From contig JAFMDM010000004.1 in NCBI GenBank assembly GCA_017857195.1, positions 1 to 37,196 on the forward strand: DNA of 37,196 bases. Reading direction: 5' to 3'. Both the position numbers and the translations under genes were made by a program. Positions 9,773-21,592 of the stretch are shown here, one piece after another. Below the pieces are notes generated by a model, which was given only the letters and a program-made list of their open reading frames with translations, was not told the DNA's origin and searched no databases. Each line of letters opens with the position of its first letter. Position 1 is the stretch's first letter. Source of the stretch: Methanobacteriota archaeon. Lineage in GTDB: Archaea > Thermoproteota > Thermoprotei_A > Sulfolobales > Sulfolobaceae.

Positions 9773-10576
9773 CTAAAGAGAGTTACCTCTTGTATATTTG
9801 CTTTCAAATACTATGGCAATATCGGTTATGGCAGATATTATGAAACCCGATAGCATTAATTGCCAGGTTTGAAGCGCCAGTCCTGCGTACAGCATTCCAC
9901 CTATTGAGGCCATTCCAACCCCTAATAGATTTATGATTGTCATTATAAAGAACATCTTACCTTTAGAGATGGAGATCAACGATAATGCTAACGCTGAGAA
10001 AAAGGTTAGGGCACCTAGGATTACGTGGATGAAAAGCGGAATAGGATATCCCTGTAATGACCCGACTACAGGAGAGACCTTAAGGCCTAATCCTCCAGTT
10101 ACGAGTGAAAGAACCAATGATGCTAAGGCAAGAGGGAAAATCAACTGTTCACTTCTGTAGCGTAATGCATACCTAGTTATACCGTAGAGAGTTGACGTAA
10201 CTGCAGATACGAAGCCTGCCAGCATAAGGAATGTTAAAGGTAAATTGAATTGCTCAAAGGAAAGCCTCTGTACAAGGAAAAACATTCCCCCAACTCCTGC
10301 TGACGCCACTGAGCCTAAGTTCAAACCGGCTGCAATTGTTAACTTTTTGTCTCCTACAGCAGACGATAGTGCTAAGAAAAGGAGCGAACCAACTGCCGCC
10401 AGGCCCCCAAGGGCCATGTGGAGGTAAATGAATGGGCTAAAGGCGGACTTTGGGGTCTCATAGGGGATCACGTAAACGGTGGAGTAGACCCCTAGTAGAC
10501 CAATTAAGGCGTAAAGTCCGAGCATAATTCCAAGGAGGACTCCTATGATATTCCTTATGCTAGTTGCCATAAGCAT
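9773..10576 (-). CDS. Polytopic membrane protein, function unknown
   Basis: 267 aa with 7-8 hydrophobic segments; immediately upstream of and co-oriented with the sulfocyanin gene. Confidence 0.7.
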   Translation of the reverse strand: MLMATSIRNIIGVLLGIMLGLYALIGLLGVYSTVYVIPYETPKSAFSPFIYLHMALGGLAAVGSLLFLALSSAVGDKKLTIAAGLNLGSVASAGVGGMFFLVQRLSFEQFNLPLTFLMLAGFVSAVTSTLYGITRYALRYRSEQLIFPLALASLVLSLVTGGLGLKVSPVVGSLQGYPIPLFIHVILGALTFFSALALSLISISKGKMFFIMTIINLLGVGMASIGGMLYAGLALQTWQLMLSGFIISAITDIAIVFESKYTRGNSL

Positions 10577-10766
10577 AAACCCTCCTAGGACCTTTTAAAA
10601 ATTGGGATAGAGAAATCGTTCATAACTCTAGTCAGGATTGGGAAACGTTCCTCACCCCTTCGGGCAAACCGTCACTTCATCATCCGCCGTGGCTTTAAAC
10701 TCCCTCAATTTAATTCTTGTCGTGCTCAGTTGGTTAGTGGGATCGAAGTTCACGTCCTGGGAACTT

Positions 10767-11156
10767 ATGGAAGATATCTTTGCTGATTACTTAAATGCAG
10801 CCCTTTATACTGATGAAATGGACGTAATTCAGATAGTGAGGGTCGGGGAATTTGACGATTTTCACACTCAATACTCCGTACTTCTAAGTCCCTCCTACCT
10901 TACGAAACTTAAAGTGAGATTTATTAAGATGGCTAAGTATGTGGCATTTCCCACGTTTAACGAAGAATTTTATCTTAAATTGGTTCAGCTAAATGGTGTT
11001 AGAGGAAGGGCATTCTATGACAATGATGGATTTAGATCGGGCTGGATAGTTTATGATTGTAAAAGATGTAAAGAGGCCCAACGAAAGCATATCGATATAG
11101 CATTAAGAGGGGATAGATTACAGTTACACCTAGAGGTAATGAATTCCCGCCATTAA
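10767..11156 (+). CDS. Hypothetical protein (start proposed at M44 of the 10638 ORF)
   Basis: MEDIFADYLNAALYTDEMDVIQIVRVGEFDDFHTQY...; the first 43 codons of the longer ORF look like unrelated sequence. Confidence 0.6.
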   Translation: MEDIFADYLNAALYTDEMDVIQIVRVGEFDDFHTQYSVLLSPSYLTKLKVRFIKMAKYVAFPTFNEEFYLKLVQLNGVRGRAFYDNDGFRSGWIVYDCKRCKEAQRKHIDIALRGDRLQLHLEVMNSRH

Positions 11157-11157
11157 G

Positions 11158-11739
11158 GTGAGGCTTATGTTTGAAAATCTTAGGGGATTTAGTAAGAGAT
11201 TGATTACCCCAATGGCTAGAGGCCTGTTGGCAGTTGGCCTTTCTGCAGACGCCGTCACATCATTGGGTTTGATTCTTTCCTTCATTTATTTGGTATTTAT
11301 AATGCTACACTCTCTTCCTTTAGCCATTTTCTTCATGATCGCATCTGCAGTTATGGACGCCTTAGATGGCGAAGTGGCTAGATTGAAGGGGATGAGCGGA
11401 CCTCGAGGAGCCTTCCTTGACTCTACCCTCGACAGGGTAGAAGATTTAGTTTATCTCATTGGTCTCCTGCTCCTCGGTTACTCGTCTGTAGCAGTAACAA
11501 TCGCTGTTGGAGGATCCCTAATAACGTCCTACATAAGGGCAAAGGCAGAATCCCTCGGTCAGACCATGAGGGGTAGAGGAATATTGGAGAGAGGTGATAG
11601 ATTAATCATCATTTTCATAATATTGATCTTGACTCCCTTTGAGCATATAGTGGCCTCCTACCTTATAGACGTCTTCGCCCTCCTGACAGTAATTACCTTT
11701 GTACAAAGGATTTTTATCGGATATAGGTCCATAAGATAG
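11158..11739 (+). CDS. CDP-alcohol phosphatidyltransferase, probably archaetidylinositol phosphate synthase
   Basis: Signature DALDGEVARLKGMSGPRGAFLDSTLDRVED (DGx2ARx8Gx3Dx3D). Confidence 0.9.
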   Translation: MRLMFENLRGFSKRLITPMARGLLAVGLSADAVTSLGLILSFIYLVFIMLHSLPLAIFFMIASAVMDALDGEVARLKGMSGPRGAFLDSTLDRVEDLVYLIGLLLLGYSSVAVTIAVGGSLITSYIRAKAESLGQTMRGRGILERGDRLIIIFIILILTPFEHIVASYLIDVFALLTVITFVQRIFIGYRSIR

Positions 11740-11742
11740 ATC

Positions 11743-12108
11743 ATGGAGGATAAATTAATTGCCGCTCTTAAGTCCATGGGTATGGATGTAAGCGATTGGG
11801 TCCAGGTATCCGAAAGACCTGGAAAGGAACCGTTCGCCAAGGAAGCTGAATATAAGGCCAATGGATATTGGGGAAAAATCCATCTTAGAAATACAGGGGA
11901 ACTTTACATCCTGGTAATCACCAAAGCTGTCAAGAACTGGAAGGAAAGTGTATCTAAGTTAGGGCTTAAGGGAAAGGTGGTGGATGCAGTGGGCGGGATA
12001 CTTTGGCTTAAGGAGAGCCTTGAGACCTTGAATGACGACCTTCAGATCCTCTCCTCATTCTTTGAGAAAAATAGTACTGAAGGGGGTTCTCAGTCCCACA
12101 GTCATTGA
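11743..12108 (+). CDS. Conserved hypothetical protein, 121 aa
   Basis: Directly follows the phosphatidyltransferase; globular composition; no recognised family. Confidence 0.65.
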   Translation: MEDKLIAALKSMGMDVSDWVQVSERPGKEPFAKEAEYKANGYWGKIHLRNTGELYILVITKAVKNWKESVSKLGLKGKVVDAVGGILWLKESLETLNDDLQILSSFFEKNSTEGGSQSHSH

Positions 12109-12901
12109 CACAGAGGCCTAGCTCCTTCATCCTTTTACATGAGTAAATGATATATCTACCACTTCCGATTTTGGTCTGTAGCTCGCTGTAAGCTCTTAGA
12201 ACACGTTCAGCCTCACTCCATAAGTTTACGTTAGCCAAAAATGTTCCGAGGGCTGAGGCCTCAATTTCGTTAAGCTGATCTTTACTATTCACCTCTATGA
12301 TGCATGGAGGAAATCTCTCGTTCTTGGAAATTGAATGAATCGATGATCCACCCATCTCCTTTCTAATATCGTTAATTAGGCTTGAAATCCGTTCCCTAAT
12401 TAAATGTTCGATTAGTTTGCTTGCAACCGGCTGATCCAGCCTCACAACACCCTTTCTAACTTGTAGGGACCTCAAGGATAATAGCTCATCCCTGAATTTT
12501 GACGTCTCTGTAAGATATGGGATGAGTTGAACCAGAATTACGTCAAATTCTGCGTTGTTCCTTTTCTCATGACTCAATTCGGCCTCTAATCCCAATCCCC
12601 TCATTAATTGGATCAGTTCCTCCGAGGACTTAATGGCGGATACAAACATAGATACCTCCTTTGGTAATATCTCATTTCTCAGCTGATCATCATCTACGCC
12701 CGCCAACAAAATCAGGAATGCGAGGAATGTCCTTTCAGGATATCTATAGTTGGTGTAAGGAATGCTTTCCCCCCTAAGTCTCCTCTCCACCTGCTCCTTA
12801 AGTTCCCCAGTTAGTAGTTCTCCAGGTGAGATACCTAGCTCCTCTAACACCTTTCTCCAATCCATTAGGAAGGGAAATTTAGACCTCAGGGGGAACTCCA
12901 C
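12008..12901 (-). CDS. priL: DNA primase large subunit
   Basis: [23 protein letters not shown] and [11 protein letters not shown] match the PriL Fe-S domain cysteines and tail. Confidence 0.88.
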   Translation of the reverse strand: MEFPLRSKFPFLMDWRKVLEELGISPGELLTGELKEQVERRLRGESIPYTNYRYPERTFLAFLILLAGVDDDQLRNEILPKEVSMFVSAIKSSEELIQLMRGLGLEAELSHEKRNNAEFDVILVQLIPYLTETSKFRDELLSLRSLQVRKGVVRLDQPVASKLIEHLIRERISSLINDIRKEMGGSSIHSISKNERFPPCIIEVNSKDQLNEIEASALGTFLANVNLWSEAERVLRAYSELQTKIGSGRYIIYSCKRMKELGLCVNDCGTENPLQYYFSQRMRRGSEGRHSRSQGSP

Positions 12902-12954
12902 ATAAGATCTATGGGTACAAGACTTTTAATAAGCAGAGAGGGGGACACCATGAG

Positions 12955-14664
12955 ATGAAGATCCTAGTAGCCTCAGCCTGGCCTTACGTAAACGCCGTAC
13001 CACACCTAGGAACTCTCATAGGGTCACATCTATCCGCTGACGTCTTCGCCAGGTATGCCCGTCTAAAGTATGGAAAGGAAAATGTCCTCTTTGTAAGTGG
13101 AAGCGACGAGCATGGTACCCCGATAGAGATAGAGGCCATAAAAAGGAAGACGCTACCCAAGCAGTTGACCGATCAGGCTCACGAATATGACGCTCATCTG
13201 TTCAATGAATGGGAGATTAGTTTCGATAATTATTCGAGGACAGAGTCCCCTACGCATAAGCAATTTGTCAAGGAATTCCTGCTGGGGCTGTCTAGTTATC
13301 TAGAAGTAAGGGAGGACGACATACCGTTCTGTGAAAAGGACAAGATGTATCTACCAGATAGATTCGTGGAGGGAACATGCCCATATTGCGGATTTGAAGG
13401 CGCCAGGGGAGATCAGTGCGATAATTGCGGAAGACTTCTGAACCCGAGGCTCCTTAAGGATCCTAAGTGCAGCATATGCTCTTCAGTACCCACCTGGAGG
13501 AAGACCAAACATTGGTTCTTTAACTTAACCAGATTACAGGACGCCGTCAAGAGTTGGTTGGAGTACTCCGACTTACCAAAGAATGTCAAGTCAACTGCCC
13601 TAAGTTGGTTGAATGAGGGGCTAAGGCCAAGAAGTCTTACGAGGGACAACTCTTGGGGAATCCCGGCACCTTTTCCTGGAGCCGAGGAAAAGACAATCTA
13701 CGTTTGGTTCGAGGCACTTCTCGGCTATATTTCAGCCTCCATAGACTATTTTAACCGTATAGGGCGGCCGAACGCGTGGAGGGAATTTTGGTTCGGTAAC
13801 GAAGTTCGAAGCTACTACTTCATGGGTAAGGACAATATTCCCTTTCACGCGATAATTTTACCAGCCATGCTAATAGCATCGAACCAGAATTACGCTCTAC
13901 CTTACATGATCGCTGCATCAGAGTATCTGCTCTACGAAGGGCAGAAGTTCAGTAAGAGCAGGAGAGTTGGAGTTTGGATAGACGAGGCCCTTGAGCTTAT
14001 GGAAGTTGAGTATTGGAGATACATTTTAGTTAGGCTCAGGCCCGAGGAGAGAGACACCAACTTCACCTGGAGGGAAGCCATTAGGATCATTAACACCGAA
14101 CTTAACGACGATATCGGTAATTATGTAAATCGTGTCCTCTCTCTTATAAGACGAGGTTTCTCCTCAAGAGTACCCGGCATCGTTAACTTAAACCCTACGG
14201 ACAAAGAATTCCTTGAGAAGACCAAAGGGCTCATCAAGGAAGCGGAACTTAGATATGAGGAGGCCAGAATTAAGGCCGCTTCTGAGGCAATAGTGATGTT
14301 AGCTAGGGAAGGAAATCTATATCTCAATCAGACCGCTCCCTGGGACGCCTTATCTAAAGGACGAATTAATGAGGCAGCCACCACACTAACATTGTCTGTA
14401 AACATTATACGAAGTCTAGCCATTCTCCTCCACCCTGTCATGCCTAATCATATGGACAGGCTTTACGCCATGCTGAACCTAGGGAAAGTGGAAGATGACA
14501 AATGGGACTCTGTTGGTGACCTTACGATGGGGGAGGGCCATATTATCGGAGATTTCAGACCACTGTTCTCCAAGTTACCTGAAGATTTCGAGAAGGGAAT
14601 AAAGGAGAAGCTAGCTGGTATGTCAAAAAAGCTTAATGAATCTAGACCTCCTCTCCTAAGATGA
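12955..14664 (+). CDS. metG: Methionyl-tRNA synthetase
   Basis: [45 protein letters not shown] zinc motif, [11 protein letters not shown] (KMSKS variant). Confidence 0.97.
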   Translation: MKILVASAWPYVNAVPHLGTLIGSHLSADVFARYARLKYGKENVLFVSGSDEHGTPIEIEAIKRKTLPKQLTDQAHEYDAHLFNEWEISFDNYSRTESPTHKQFVKEFLLGLSSYLEVREDDIPFCEKDKMYLPDRFVEGTCPYCGFEGARGDQCDNCGRLLNPRLLKDPKCSICSSVPTWRKTKHWFFNLTRLQDAVKSWLEYSDLPKNVKSTALSWLNEGLRPRSLTRDNSWGIPAPFPGAEEKTIYVWFEALLGYISASIDYFNRIGRPNAWREFWFGNEVRSYYFMGKDNIPFHAIILPAMLIASNQNYALPYMIAASEYLLYEGQKFSKSRRVGVWIDEALELMEVEYWRYILVRLRPEERDTNFTWREAIRIINTELNDDIGNYVNRVLSLIRRGFSSRVPGIVNLNPTDKEFLEKTKGLIKEAELRYEEARIKAASEAIVMLAREGNLYLNQTAPWDALSKGRINEAATTLTLSVNIIRSLAILLHPVMPNHMDRLYAMLNLGKVEDDKWDSVGDLTMGEGHIIGDFRPLFSKLPEDFEKGIKEKLAGMSKKLNESRPPLLR

Positions 14665-14671
14665 AAAAGAC

Positions 14672-16840
14672 CTATACTGTTACTACTTCAAGCGGAACAG
14701 TCTGCTTTGACGCCTGCTCCAACTCTACGTAAGCGGAAACGGGGGTAAAGTTCCTTCCTCTTCCTTCATAGAACTTGCTGAACATTTCATAGAAGTGAAG
14801 CCTAAGGTCTTGGATGAACACTATGAGTCCCTCCAACGCTATTGCCAGTAGGTTACCTATGAGGATAATTATTATTGCCAGTGGGTTAGTGAGTATTCCT
14901 ATTACATTAGGAGTTCTTGCCACTAGGAACGCCATGTAAGAGAAAGCATAGAGAATATAGTAGTGCGCCAGTGCGAAAACCAAAATTCTGATAAAAGATA
15001 CCGTATTCGAGAAAAGTAGAAGCCCTGCCTCAAAGCCGCCCTCCACGAAGGCCAGACCAACAACATAACCGATGGACCCTCCCTCATGACGTCTTAGTAA
15101 AATGATTTTTGCTATCCAATTGTATAGTAATGTTATACTGACCCAAAATATCAAAATGTAGCCAAGTATGTTTGCTGGAGTGTTGAGTTCAGGGGAGAAT
15201 AGATGCTCTAGGCCATTTAATACTCCTGTAAGCACCTGTACTACCGTACCAAAGTAATTACTTGGATCTGTGGCACCATAGGCAAATATTATAATTGGAA
15301 CCAGATAAAGTATGAAAGTAGGTAGCTTATCATATAAAATATACTCGGGGTCTCTCTTCTTTACGGCATTTAGTAAGCCTAATAGGGAGCTTACGAATAG
15401 TGCTATGGCACCTATTAGTATGGAGAGCAGTATGGCGTTGGGCACAGTTTGAGATATATTTACGTATTCACCGAAGGGGAGAAGAACGCTCACAATCGAG
15501 CCAGCATTAGTGTATATTGAAGTCGGAATAGGCCAAGGTAACGGGCCGGGTTGACCATTTGGAACGCCGAGTTCCCTAGTCCCACCCACTGGCAGAGGTC
15601 CAAAGAAACCTCTAGCTATGAGACCCGTGATCATAGCACCTACACTAGAATAAAGTAACACTAGGGAGATGTCTTTTATTGTCCTACTATTCCTCCTTAT
15701 GCCGTACTTCCGGAACCAAAAGGCAAAGATGAATATTATTAGGGCGTTGCCGAAGTCGGGGAACATTAAGGCAAAAAGAATCGGAAATGATACTACTAGA
15801 AAAACGGTGGGCGAGATCTCCCAATAGGATGGTGTCCCATATATTTCTGTGAGAGATTGGAATACTTTAGTTGCCTTACCTAGGGGAACCAACGTTGGAG
15901 GCTCTTCACTCTCTCCAAATCTCTTAGGTCTTTCCCAAACTAACGTTGCTATTCCTGCTAACTCTTTCTCTAATTTTTTCAGTTCTTTCTCTGGCGCGAA
16001 CCCTTCAAATTGAACGAAGTAATCTGAGACACTGGCCTTGGAAAGAAGGGTCATCGCATCCCTAGCTGTCCATAACCGGCCTAGGACGGCTCTTATTTCC
16101 TTCTCTTCCCTCTTGGCCCTGGCTCCAAATTTTCCTTTTAGCTCCTGTGCTCTAGCGGTAAGCTCCTGTGCTCTAGCGGTAAGCTCAGCGTATACGTTCG
16201 CAGGAGAGTCCTGTAGTCCTTCCAGTGTTTCCAAGCTCTTGACGCCTAACTCTTTACATACTTTGCTCAATTCCCTTCCCTTTTCTGCAACAAGGAGTAC
16301 CACATACATTCCCCTTTCCTTGGGTATTGGATATACCGTTAACCAATCATATGACTGCAGTTTTGCCAGTTGATTACCATCAACTATTCCGAATTCTACG
16401 TCGAACAATTCCAACTGATAAAGTTGAGAGAGAGGTACGTTGATCTCCTTAAATGGCTCTAGCTCCGCTAATTTCCCTTTGATAATCTCAAGTTCCCCTC
16501 TAACTTGACCAAGTTCCTGAAACGCTTCTGAGTATCTCTCCTCAAGCGAGCTCGCTTCCTTCTCCACCTCTTCTGCTGCCATAATCCAGTCTTGGACGGT
16601 CATTTTACCCTCAGTTACCTTATCAAGTCCAGCTACCTCCATTATGATCTCAACTTTGTTTATGTGCTCCTGGATGTAGCTCAGTTGTCTCCTGGCTTCG
16701 TCTATACGTCCTTCATTCAGTCTGGAGGTGGGCTCCTCCGGCTGGAACATTTTAAACTTCAGCAGTTCGGTCACGACGTCATTGAGAGATTTACGATCAA
16801 GGAAAATGCCAACTCTCACCATACCCTCAGGAAATATCAA
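14672..16840 (-). CDS. atpI: A/V-type ATP synthase subunit I (a)
   Basis: Long coiled-coil N-terminus, C-terminal TM domain with FEAGLLLFSNTVSFIRILVFALAHYYI. Confidence 0.93.
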   Translation of the reverse strand: MIFPEGMVRVGIFLDRKSLNDVVTELLKFKMFQPEEPTSRLNEGRIDEARRQLSYIQEHINKVEIIMEVAGLDKVTEGKMTVQDWIMAAEEVEKEASSLEERYSEAFQELGQVRGELEIIKGKLAELEPFKEINVPLSQLYQLELFDVEFGIVDGNQLAKLQSYDWLTVYPIPKERGMYVVLLVAEKGRELSKVCKELGVKSLETLEGLQDSPANVYAELTARAQELTARAQELKGKFGARAKREEKEIRAVLGRLWTARDAMTLLSKASVSDYFVQFEGFAPEKELKKLEKELAGIATLVWERPKRFGESEEPPTLVPLGKATKVFQSLTEIYGTPSYWEISPTVFLVVSFPILFALMFPDFGNALIIFIFAFWFRKYGIRRNSRTIKDISLVLLYSSVGAMITGLIARGFFGPLPVGGTRELGVPNGQPGPLPWPIPTSIYTNAGSIVSVLLPFGEYVNISQTVPNAILLSILIGAIALFVSSLLGLLNAVKKRDPEYILYDKLPTFILYLVPIIIFAYGATDPSNYFGTVVQVLTGVLNGLEHLFSPELNTPANILGYILIFWVSITLLYNWIAKIILLRRHEGGSIGYVVGLAFVEGGFEAGLLLFSNTVSFIRILVFALAHYYILYAFSYMAFLVARTPNVIGILTNPLAIIIILIGNLLAIALEGLIVFIQDLRLHFYEMFSKFYEGRGRNFTPVSAYVELEQASKQTVPLEVVTV
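16140..16181. repeat. Exact 21-bp tandem duplication inside atpI
   Basis: agctcctgtgctctagcggta twice in tandem; encodes ELTARAQ-ELTARAQ. Confidence 0.95.
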
Positions 16841-16909
16841 TGTCCTTCACTAGGCACTCAGCCCGTCAGGTATAAAAAAGCTTAATTCTTCTTTAGCTTC
16901 CTGAGGCAA

Positions 16910-17212
16910 ATGGGTAAAGTGGTGGTTGTTGGCGATAAGTATACTGCTTCAGCTTTCGCCGTTTTAGGTGCTGAAGATGTAATTATAGACGATCCGTATA
17001 AATTGATGGAGGTGTTAAATGAATTAAGAAAAAGGACAGACGTTGACTTAGTCCTAGTGTCTCAGGACCTCTACAACCCCGTTAAAGAGAGTGTGGACAC
17101 TTTGCTTCTGAATCTGTCGAAACCAGTGGTCACCGTTATTCCAACTCCCTTTAGCGAGGGAGCTCCCCTAGACGTGAAGAAGATAATATTTAAGGCTCTG
17201 GGGTTTGGTTGA
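16910..17212 (+). CDS. atpF: A-type ATP synthase subunit F
   Basis: About 100 aa; MGKVVVVGDKYTASAFAVLGAEDVII...VVTVIPTPFSEG; first gene of the atp cluster. Confidence 0.88.
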   Translation: MGKVVVVGDKYTASAFAVLGAEDVIIDDPYKLMEVLNELRKRTDVDLVLVSQDLYNPVKESVDTLLLNLSKPVVTVIPTPFSEGAPLDVKKIIFKALGFG

Positions 17213-17799
17213 ATTCCGTGGAACTAGCCAAGCTATTGGATCAAGCGTCCTCTAAAGTGAAAGTTAAGCTAGAGGAGGACCTATCGAGGGCAAAAGAGGA
17301 GGCACTTAGTTTGATTGATGACGCTTACTCCAAGGCCATGGAAAGGGCCTCCATTAAGACCAAGGAACTGGTGGATAGGTCAAAGGAAAGGGTGGAAGGT
17401 GAAAAAGCGAGACTGGATGTGGACAACAAGAGGGCATTCATAGATACCCGTAATTTTTGGCTCGATAGGACCTATTCCAGACTGCTGGAGTTAGTTGCGG
17501 ATTATTTCAAGACTGCAGAGTATGAGGAAGCCTTAGCTAATATATTGAAAAGGGAAGTGAGTGAGGGAGTAGAGGTAATCTGCTCATCAAGAGACGTAGA
17601 GAAAGTAAACTCGATTTTGAAGGAGTTGAAGGGAATGAAAGGTGTGAAGGTAACACCTAACGATAAAATTAAAGGTGGTGTCCAATTGTATTACAAGGAG
17701 ATATCAATGATGAAGGACTTTTCTATTGAGCTACTCTTAAAACAGATCTTTGAATCGAATAAGGAAAAGGTAGCTCAAATTCTGTTCGAAGGTGAATGA
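17209..17799 (+). CDS. atpE: A-type ATP synthase subunit E
   Basis: Charged helical N-terminus and C-terminal [25 protein letters not shown]; position between F and A. Confidence 0.9.
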   Translation: MNSVELAKLLDQASSKVKVKLEEDLSRAKEEALSLIDDAYSKAMERASIKTKELVDRSKERVEGEKARLDVDNKRAFIDTRNFWLDRTYSRLLELVADYFKTAEYEEALANILKREVSEGVEVICSSRDVEKVNSILKELKGMKGVKVTPNDKIKGGVQLYYKEISMMKDFSIELLLKQIFESNKEKVAQILFEGE

Positions 17800-19576
17800 G
17801 TTGGAGACAGGCAAAATAGTCAGGATCAATGGTCCTCTAGTTGTAGCTGAGGGAATGAGAAAGGCCCAAATGTATGAAGTCGTCGAAGTGGGTGAGGAAA
17901 GGTTAATTGGCGAAATAACTAGGATCGAGGGAGACAGGGCCTTTATTCAAGTATATGAGGACACCAGCGGTGTTAAGCCAGGGGAGAACGTTTATAGGAC
18001 TGGATCTCCGCTCTCGGTCGAGCTAGGTCCAGGGATACTTGGAAGAATTTTCGATGGGCTCGAGAGACCTCTAGATCAAATCTTGGAAACGGTCAAGGTT
18101 CCATTTGTCAAGAAGGGGGTGAAGGTACCCAACCTACCCAGAGACAAGAAGTGGCATTTTGTACCTGCCAAAGGAATCAATAAAGAGAAGCTGCAGGAAG
18201 GGGACATAATAGGCTCAGTGATGGAGACCTCGCTTATCGAGCATAAGATCTTGGTACCCCCAGGTATCCATGGTAGAGTGAAGGAGATCAGGCCAGAGGG
18301 AGACTATACCATTGAGGAACCAATACTCACCCTAGAGTCCGAGGGAGAGGAGAGAACGGTAACAATGATGCAGAGGTGGCCAGCTAGAATTCCTAGACCC
18401 TTCAAGGAGAAATTGGATCCCACTGAGCCCCTAATTACTGGTACAAGAGTGTTAGATACAATTTTCCCAATAGCGAAGGGAGGAACTGCTGCAATACCAG
18501 GGCCATTCGGAAGCGGAAAGACCGTAACCTTACAAGGGCTCTCCAAGTGGAGTGAAGCTAAGGTCGTCATATACATTGGTTGTGGAGAGAGAGGTAACGA
18601 GATGACTGATACACTGACTTCATATCCCAAACTCAAGGATCCTTGGACTGGGAAACCCTTGATGGAGAGGACCATCTTAATCGCCAACACAAGTAATATG
18701 CCAGTGGCAGCAAGGGAAGCCAGTATTTATGTAGGGCTAACCATAGCTGAGTACTTCAGAGATCAGGGGTATGATACTCTTTTAGTGGCCGACTCCACCT
18801 CCCGTTGGGCTGAGGCACTTAGGGACTTAGGAGGGAGACTGGAGGAGATGCCAGCAGAGGAGGGATATCCCAGCTACCTCTCGTCAAGATTGGCTGAGTA
18901 TTATGAGAGAGCAGGGAGAGTGAAGACATTAGGAAATCCAGAGAGAACGGGCTCAGTAACCGTAGGCTCAGCCGTTTCTCCGCCCGGAGGGGACTTCACT
19001 GAGCCAGTAACTAGCATAACCCTTAGGTTCGTTAGGGTATTCTGGCCTCTGGATGTCTCCTTAGCCCAGTCCAGACATTATCCAGCCATAAATTGGGTGC
19101 AGGGATTTTCGGCCTACGTTGACCTCGTTGCACAATGGTGGACTAAGAACGTTGATCCGATGTGGAGGGAGTATAGGGACGTCATGGTTAAGATCCTCAT
19201 AAGGGAGGATGAGCTGAAACAGATAGTTAGATTAGTCGGTTCCGAGTCCCTTTCGGAGAGAGACAAGATGACCATTGAGGTGGCAAGGGTCATAAAGGAA
19301 GCCTTCCTTAAACAAAATGCGTTCGATGAGGTAGATGCGTTCTCCTCTCCACAAAAGCAGGTCAGAGTTATGAAGCTCATATATCTCTACAACAAGTACT
19401 CATCTGACCTCATAGCCAAGGGAGTTTCCGCAAAGAAAATTATGGACACGGTGACCGCCATAACTGATGTTATCAGGTCAAGGTACTCTATAAAGAACAA
19501 TGAGTTACAGAAGTTCGATGAGCTTGAGAATAAGCTTAGGGCACAGTTTGACCAGTTAGCTAAAGAGGTGAGCTAA
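17792..19576 (+). CDS. atpA: A-type ATP synthase subunit A (catalytic)
   Basis: Walker [40 protein letters not shown]. Confidence 0.98.
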   Translation: MNELETGKIVRINGPLVVAEGMRKAQMYEVVEVGEERLIGEITRIEGDRAFIQVYEDTSGVKPGENVYRTGSPLSVELGPGILGRIFDGLERPLDQILETVKVPFVKKGVKVPNLPRDKKWHFVPAKGINKEKLQEGDIIGSVMETSLIEHKILVPPGIHGRVKEIRPEGDYTIEEPILTLESEGEERTVTMMQRWPARIPRPFKEKLDPTEPLITGTRVLDTIFPIAKGGTAAIPGPFGSGKTVTLQGLSKWSEAKVVIYIGCGERGNEMTDTLTSYPKLKDPWTGKPLMERTILIANTSNMPVAAREASIYVGLTIAEYFRDQGYDTLLVADSTSRWAEALRDLGGRLEEMPAEEGYPSYLSSRLAEYYERAGRVKTLGNPERTGSVTVGSAVSPPGGDFTEPVTSITLRFVRVFWPLDVSLAQSRHYPAINWVQGFSAYVDLVAQWWTKNVDPMWREYRDVMVKILIREDELKQIVRLVGSESLSERDKMTIEVARVIKEAFLKQNAFDEVDAFSSPQKQVRVMKLIYLYNKYSSDLIAKGVSAKKIMDTVTAITDVIRSRYSIKNNELQKFDELENKLRAQFDQLAKEVS

Positions 19577-19577
19577 G

Positions 19578-20966
19578 GTGCAGGCATCAATAAGGGAATT
19601 CAGTTCTGTGTCCTCCATAAAGGGGCCGCTAATGGTTGTTCAGGGTGTCACAGACGCATCATACAATGAGATAGTAGAGGTTGAGATGAGTAATGGGGAG
19701 AAAAGGAGGGGACTCGTTGTAGACTCTCAGCTCGGGTTAGCCATAGTTCAGGTATTTGAGGGTACCAGTGGGATATCACCCGGTGGCTCTAGGGTAAGAT
19801 TCCTAGGTAGGGGGCTAGAGGTGAAGGTTTCCGAGGAGATGTTAGGAAGGATATTCAACCCCCTTGGAGAGCCAATAGATGGAGGATCTCCCATAATTAA
19901 GGGAGAAAGGAGAGACATAAACGGGGAACCTCTAAATCCAGCTGCTAGGGAATACCCAGAGGAGTTCATACAAACTGGAATATCGGCAATTGACGGACTG
20001 AACGCGCTTCTGAGAGGACAGAAGCTTCCCATATTCAGTGGTAGCGGTCTTCCCGCCAACCAGTTGGCTGCACAGATCGCTAAACAGGCCACGGTAAGAG
20101 GAGAGGAGTCAAACTTCGTGGTTGTCTTCGCGGCAATAGGCATAAGGTACGACGAGGCCCTCTTCTTCAGGAAGTTCTTTGAGGAAACTGGAGCTATCAA
20201 CAGGGTAGCACTTTTCATGAGCTTGGCCAATGAGCCCTCCGTTGTTAAGACTCTGACCCCTAAGACGGCTCTGACTTTGGCTGAGTACTTAGCCTTTGAG
20301 CAGGATCTCCATGTCCTAGCTATCCTCATAGACATGACCAATTATTGCGAAGCTTTGAGGGAAATAAGTGCCTCTAAGGAGGAGGTCCCTGGAAGGCAAG
20401 GATATCCAGGCTACATGTACACCGATCTAGCCACAATATATGAAAGAACTGGAAAGGTGAAAGGGAAGAAGGGGTCCATAACTCAGATGCCCATACTCTC
20501 CATGCCAAACGATGATATTACTCATCCCATTCCAGACCTAACAGGGTACATAACTGAGGGACAGATAGTTCTGGATAGGTCACTCTATAATAAAGGAATT
20601 TATCCACCGATTAATGTCCTTACCAGCCTCTCTAGACTCATGAAGGATGGCATAGGGGCTGGAAAGACCAGGGAGGACCATAAAGACGTTTACAACCAAC
20701 TTTACTCCTCCTACGCTAGGGGCGTAGAACTCAGGGGATTGGCCGCCATAGTGGGTGAGGAAGGACTTAGTGAGACAGATAGGAAGTATCTTCTCTTCGC
20801 CGATGCCTTCGAGAGGGAGTTCATAAGCCAGGGCGTTAACGAGAACAGAACATTGGAACAGACCTTAGACATAGGATGGAAGGTGCTATCAGTCCTTCCG
20901 GAGAGGGAGCTCACTAACGTTAGACAAGAATATATCGATAAATATATGAAGGGAGCTAAGTCATGA
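19578..20966 (+). CDS. atpB: A-type ATP synthase subunit B
   Basis: [51 protein letters not shown] start. Confidence 0.98.
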   Translation: MQASIREFSSVSSIKGPLMVVQGVTDASYNEIVEVEMSNGEKRRGLVVDSQLGLAIVQVFEGTSGISPGGSRVRFLGRGLEVKVSEEMLGRIFNPLGEPIDGGSPIIKGERRDINGEPLNPAAREYPEEFIQTGISAIDGLNALLRGQKLPIFSGSGLPANQLAAQIAKQATVRGEESNFVVVFAAIGIRYDEALFFRKFFEETGAINRVALFMSLANEPSVVKTLTPKTALTLAEYLAFEQDLHVLAILIDMTNYCEALREISASKEEVPGRQGYPGYMYTDLATIYERTGKVKGKKGSITQMPILSMPNDDITHPIPDLTGYITEGQIVLDRSLYNKGIYPPINVLTSLSRLMKDGIGAGKTREDHKDVYNQLYSSYARGVELRGLAAIVGEEGLSETDRKYLLFADAFEREFISQGVNENRTLEQTLDIGWKVLSVLPERELTNVRQEYIDKYMKGAKS

Positions 20967-21592
20967 GCTCTAGGAGGGTCCTACCCACAAAGCTCAACCT
21001 CATCACCCTGAGGAGGCAGCTTAGACTAATAAAAACAATTAGAAGAATTCTTGAGAACAAAAGAGAAGTACTCCTGCTCTACCTAAGGAGCTATGCTTCT
21101 GAGTATGAAAGTGTCTATGGAGAAGTCTCCAACGCTTTGAAAACAAGTTATCAAGGGATCCTAAATGCAGCAGTGGATGACGGTCTCACTACATTGAGTC
21201 AGATCACCTCCTCCACTCCTAGGACTCTTGAAGTCGGTTTAGTCACCAAGTCCATATTCGGAGTCAAAATACCAACAGTTAAACTCAATGAGGCAACTAT
21301 ACCCTATAGAACATTTTCAGGGATAGAAACCTCTCCCCATTTGGTTCAGTCTTACGATCAGATGAAGGATGGTTTGAAAATGTTGATAAGGCTTGTGGAA
21401 TTAGAGTCTACCATAAGGTCCCTGTCAATGGAATTGAGACGTACTCAGCGTCTGATCAACGCGGTTGATAATTCAATACTTCCTAACTACGAGTCCTCAA
21501 TAAAATACGTAAAGACGGTATTAGAAGATAGAATGAGGGAAGAGTTTATAAGACTTAAGGTAATGAGAAGGTCATTACAGAGGAGACGTTAA
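20963..21592 (+). CDS. atpD: A-type ATP synthase subunit D
   Basis: [31 protein letters not shown] and C-terminal [41 protein letters not shown]. Confidence 0.95.
   Translation: MSSRRVLPTKLNLITLRRQLRLIKTIRRILENKREVLLLYLRSYASEYESVYGEVSNALKTSYQGILNAAVDDGLTTLSQITSSTPRTLEVGLVTKSIFGVKIPTVKLNEATIPYRTFSGIETSPHLVQSYDQMKDGLKMLIRLVELESTIRSLSMELRRTQRLINAVDNSILPNYESSIKYVKTVLEDRMREEFIRLKVMRRSLQRRR

Noticed and set aside
19748-20341. 197-aa minus ORF antisense to atpB
   Set aside because: Complete overlap with an unequivocal atpB coding frame; a compositional artefact.
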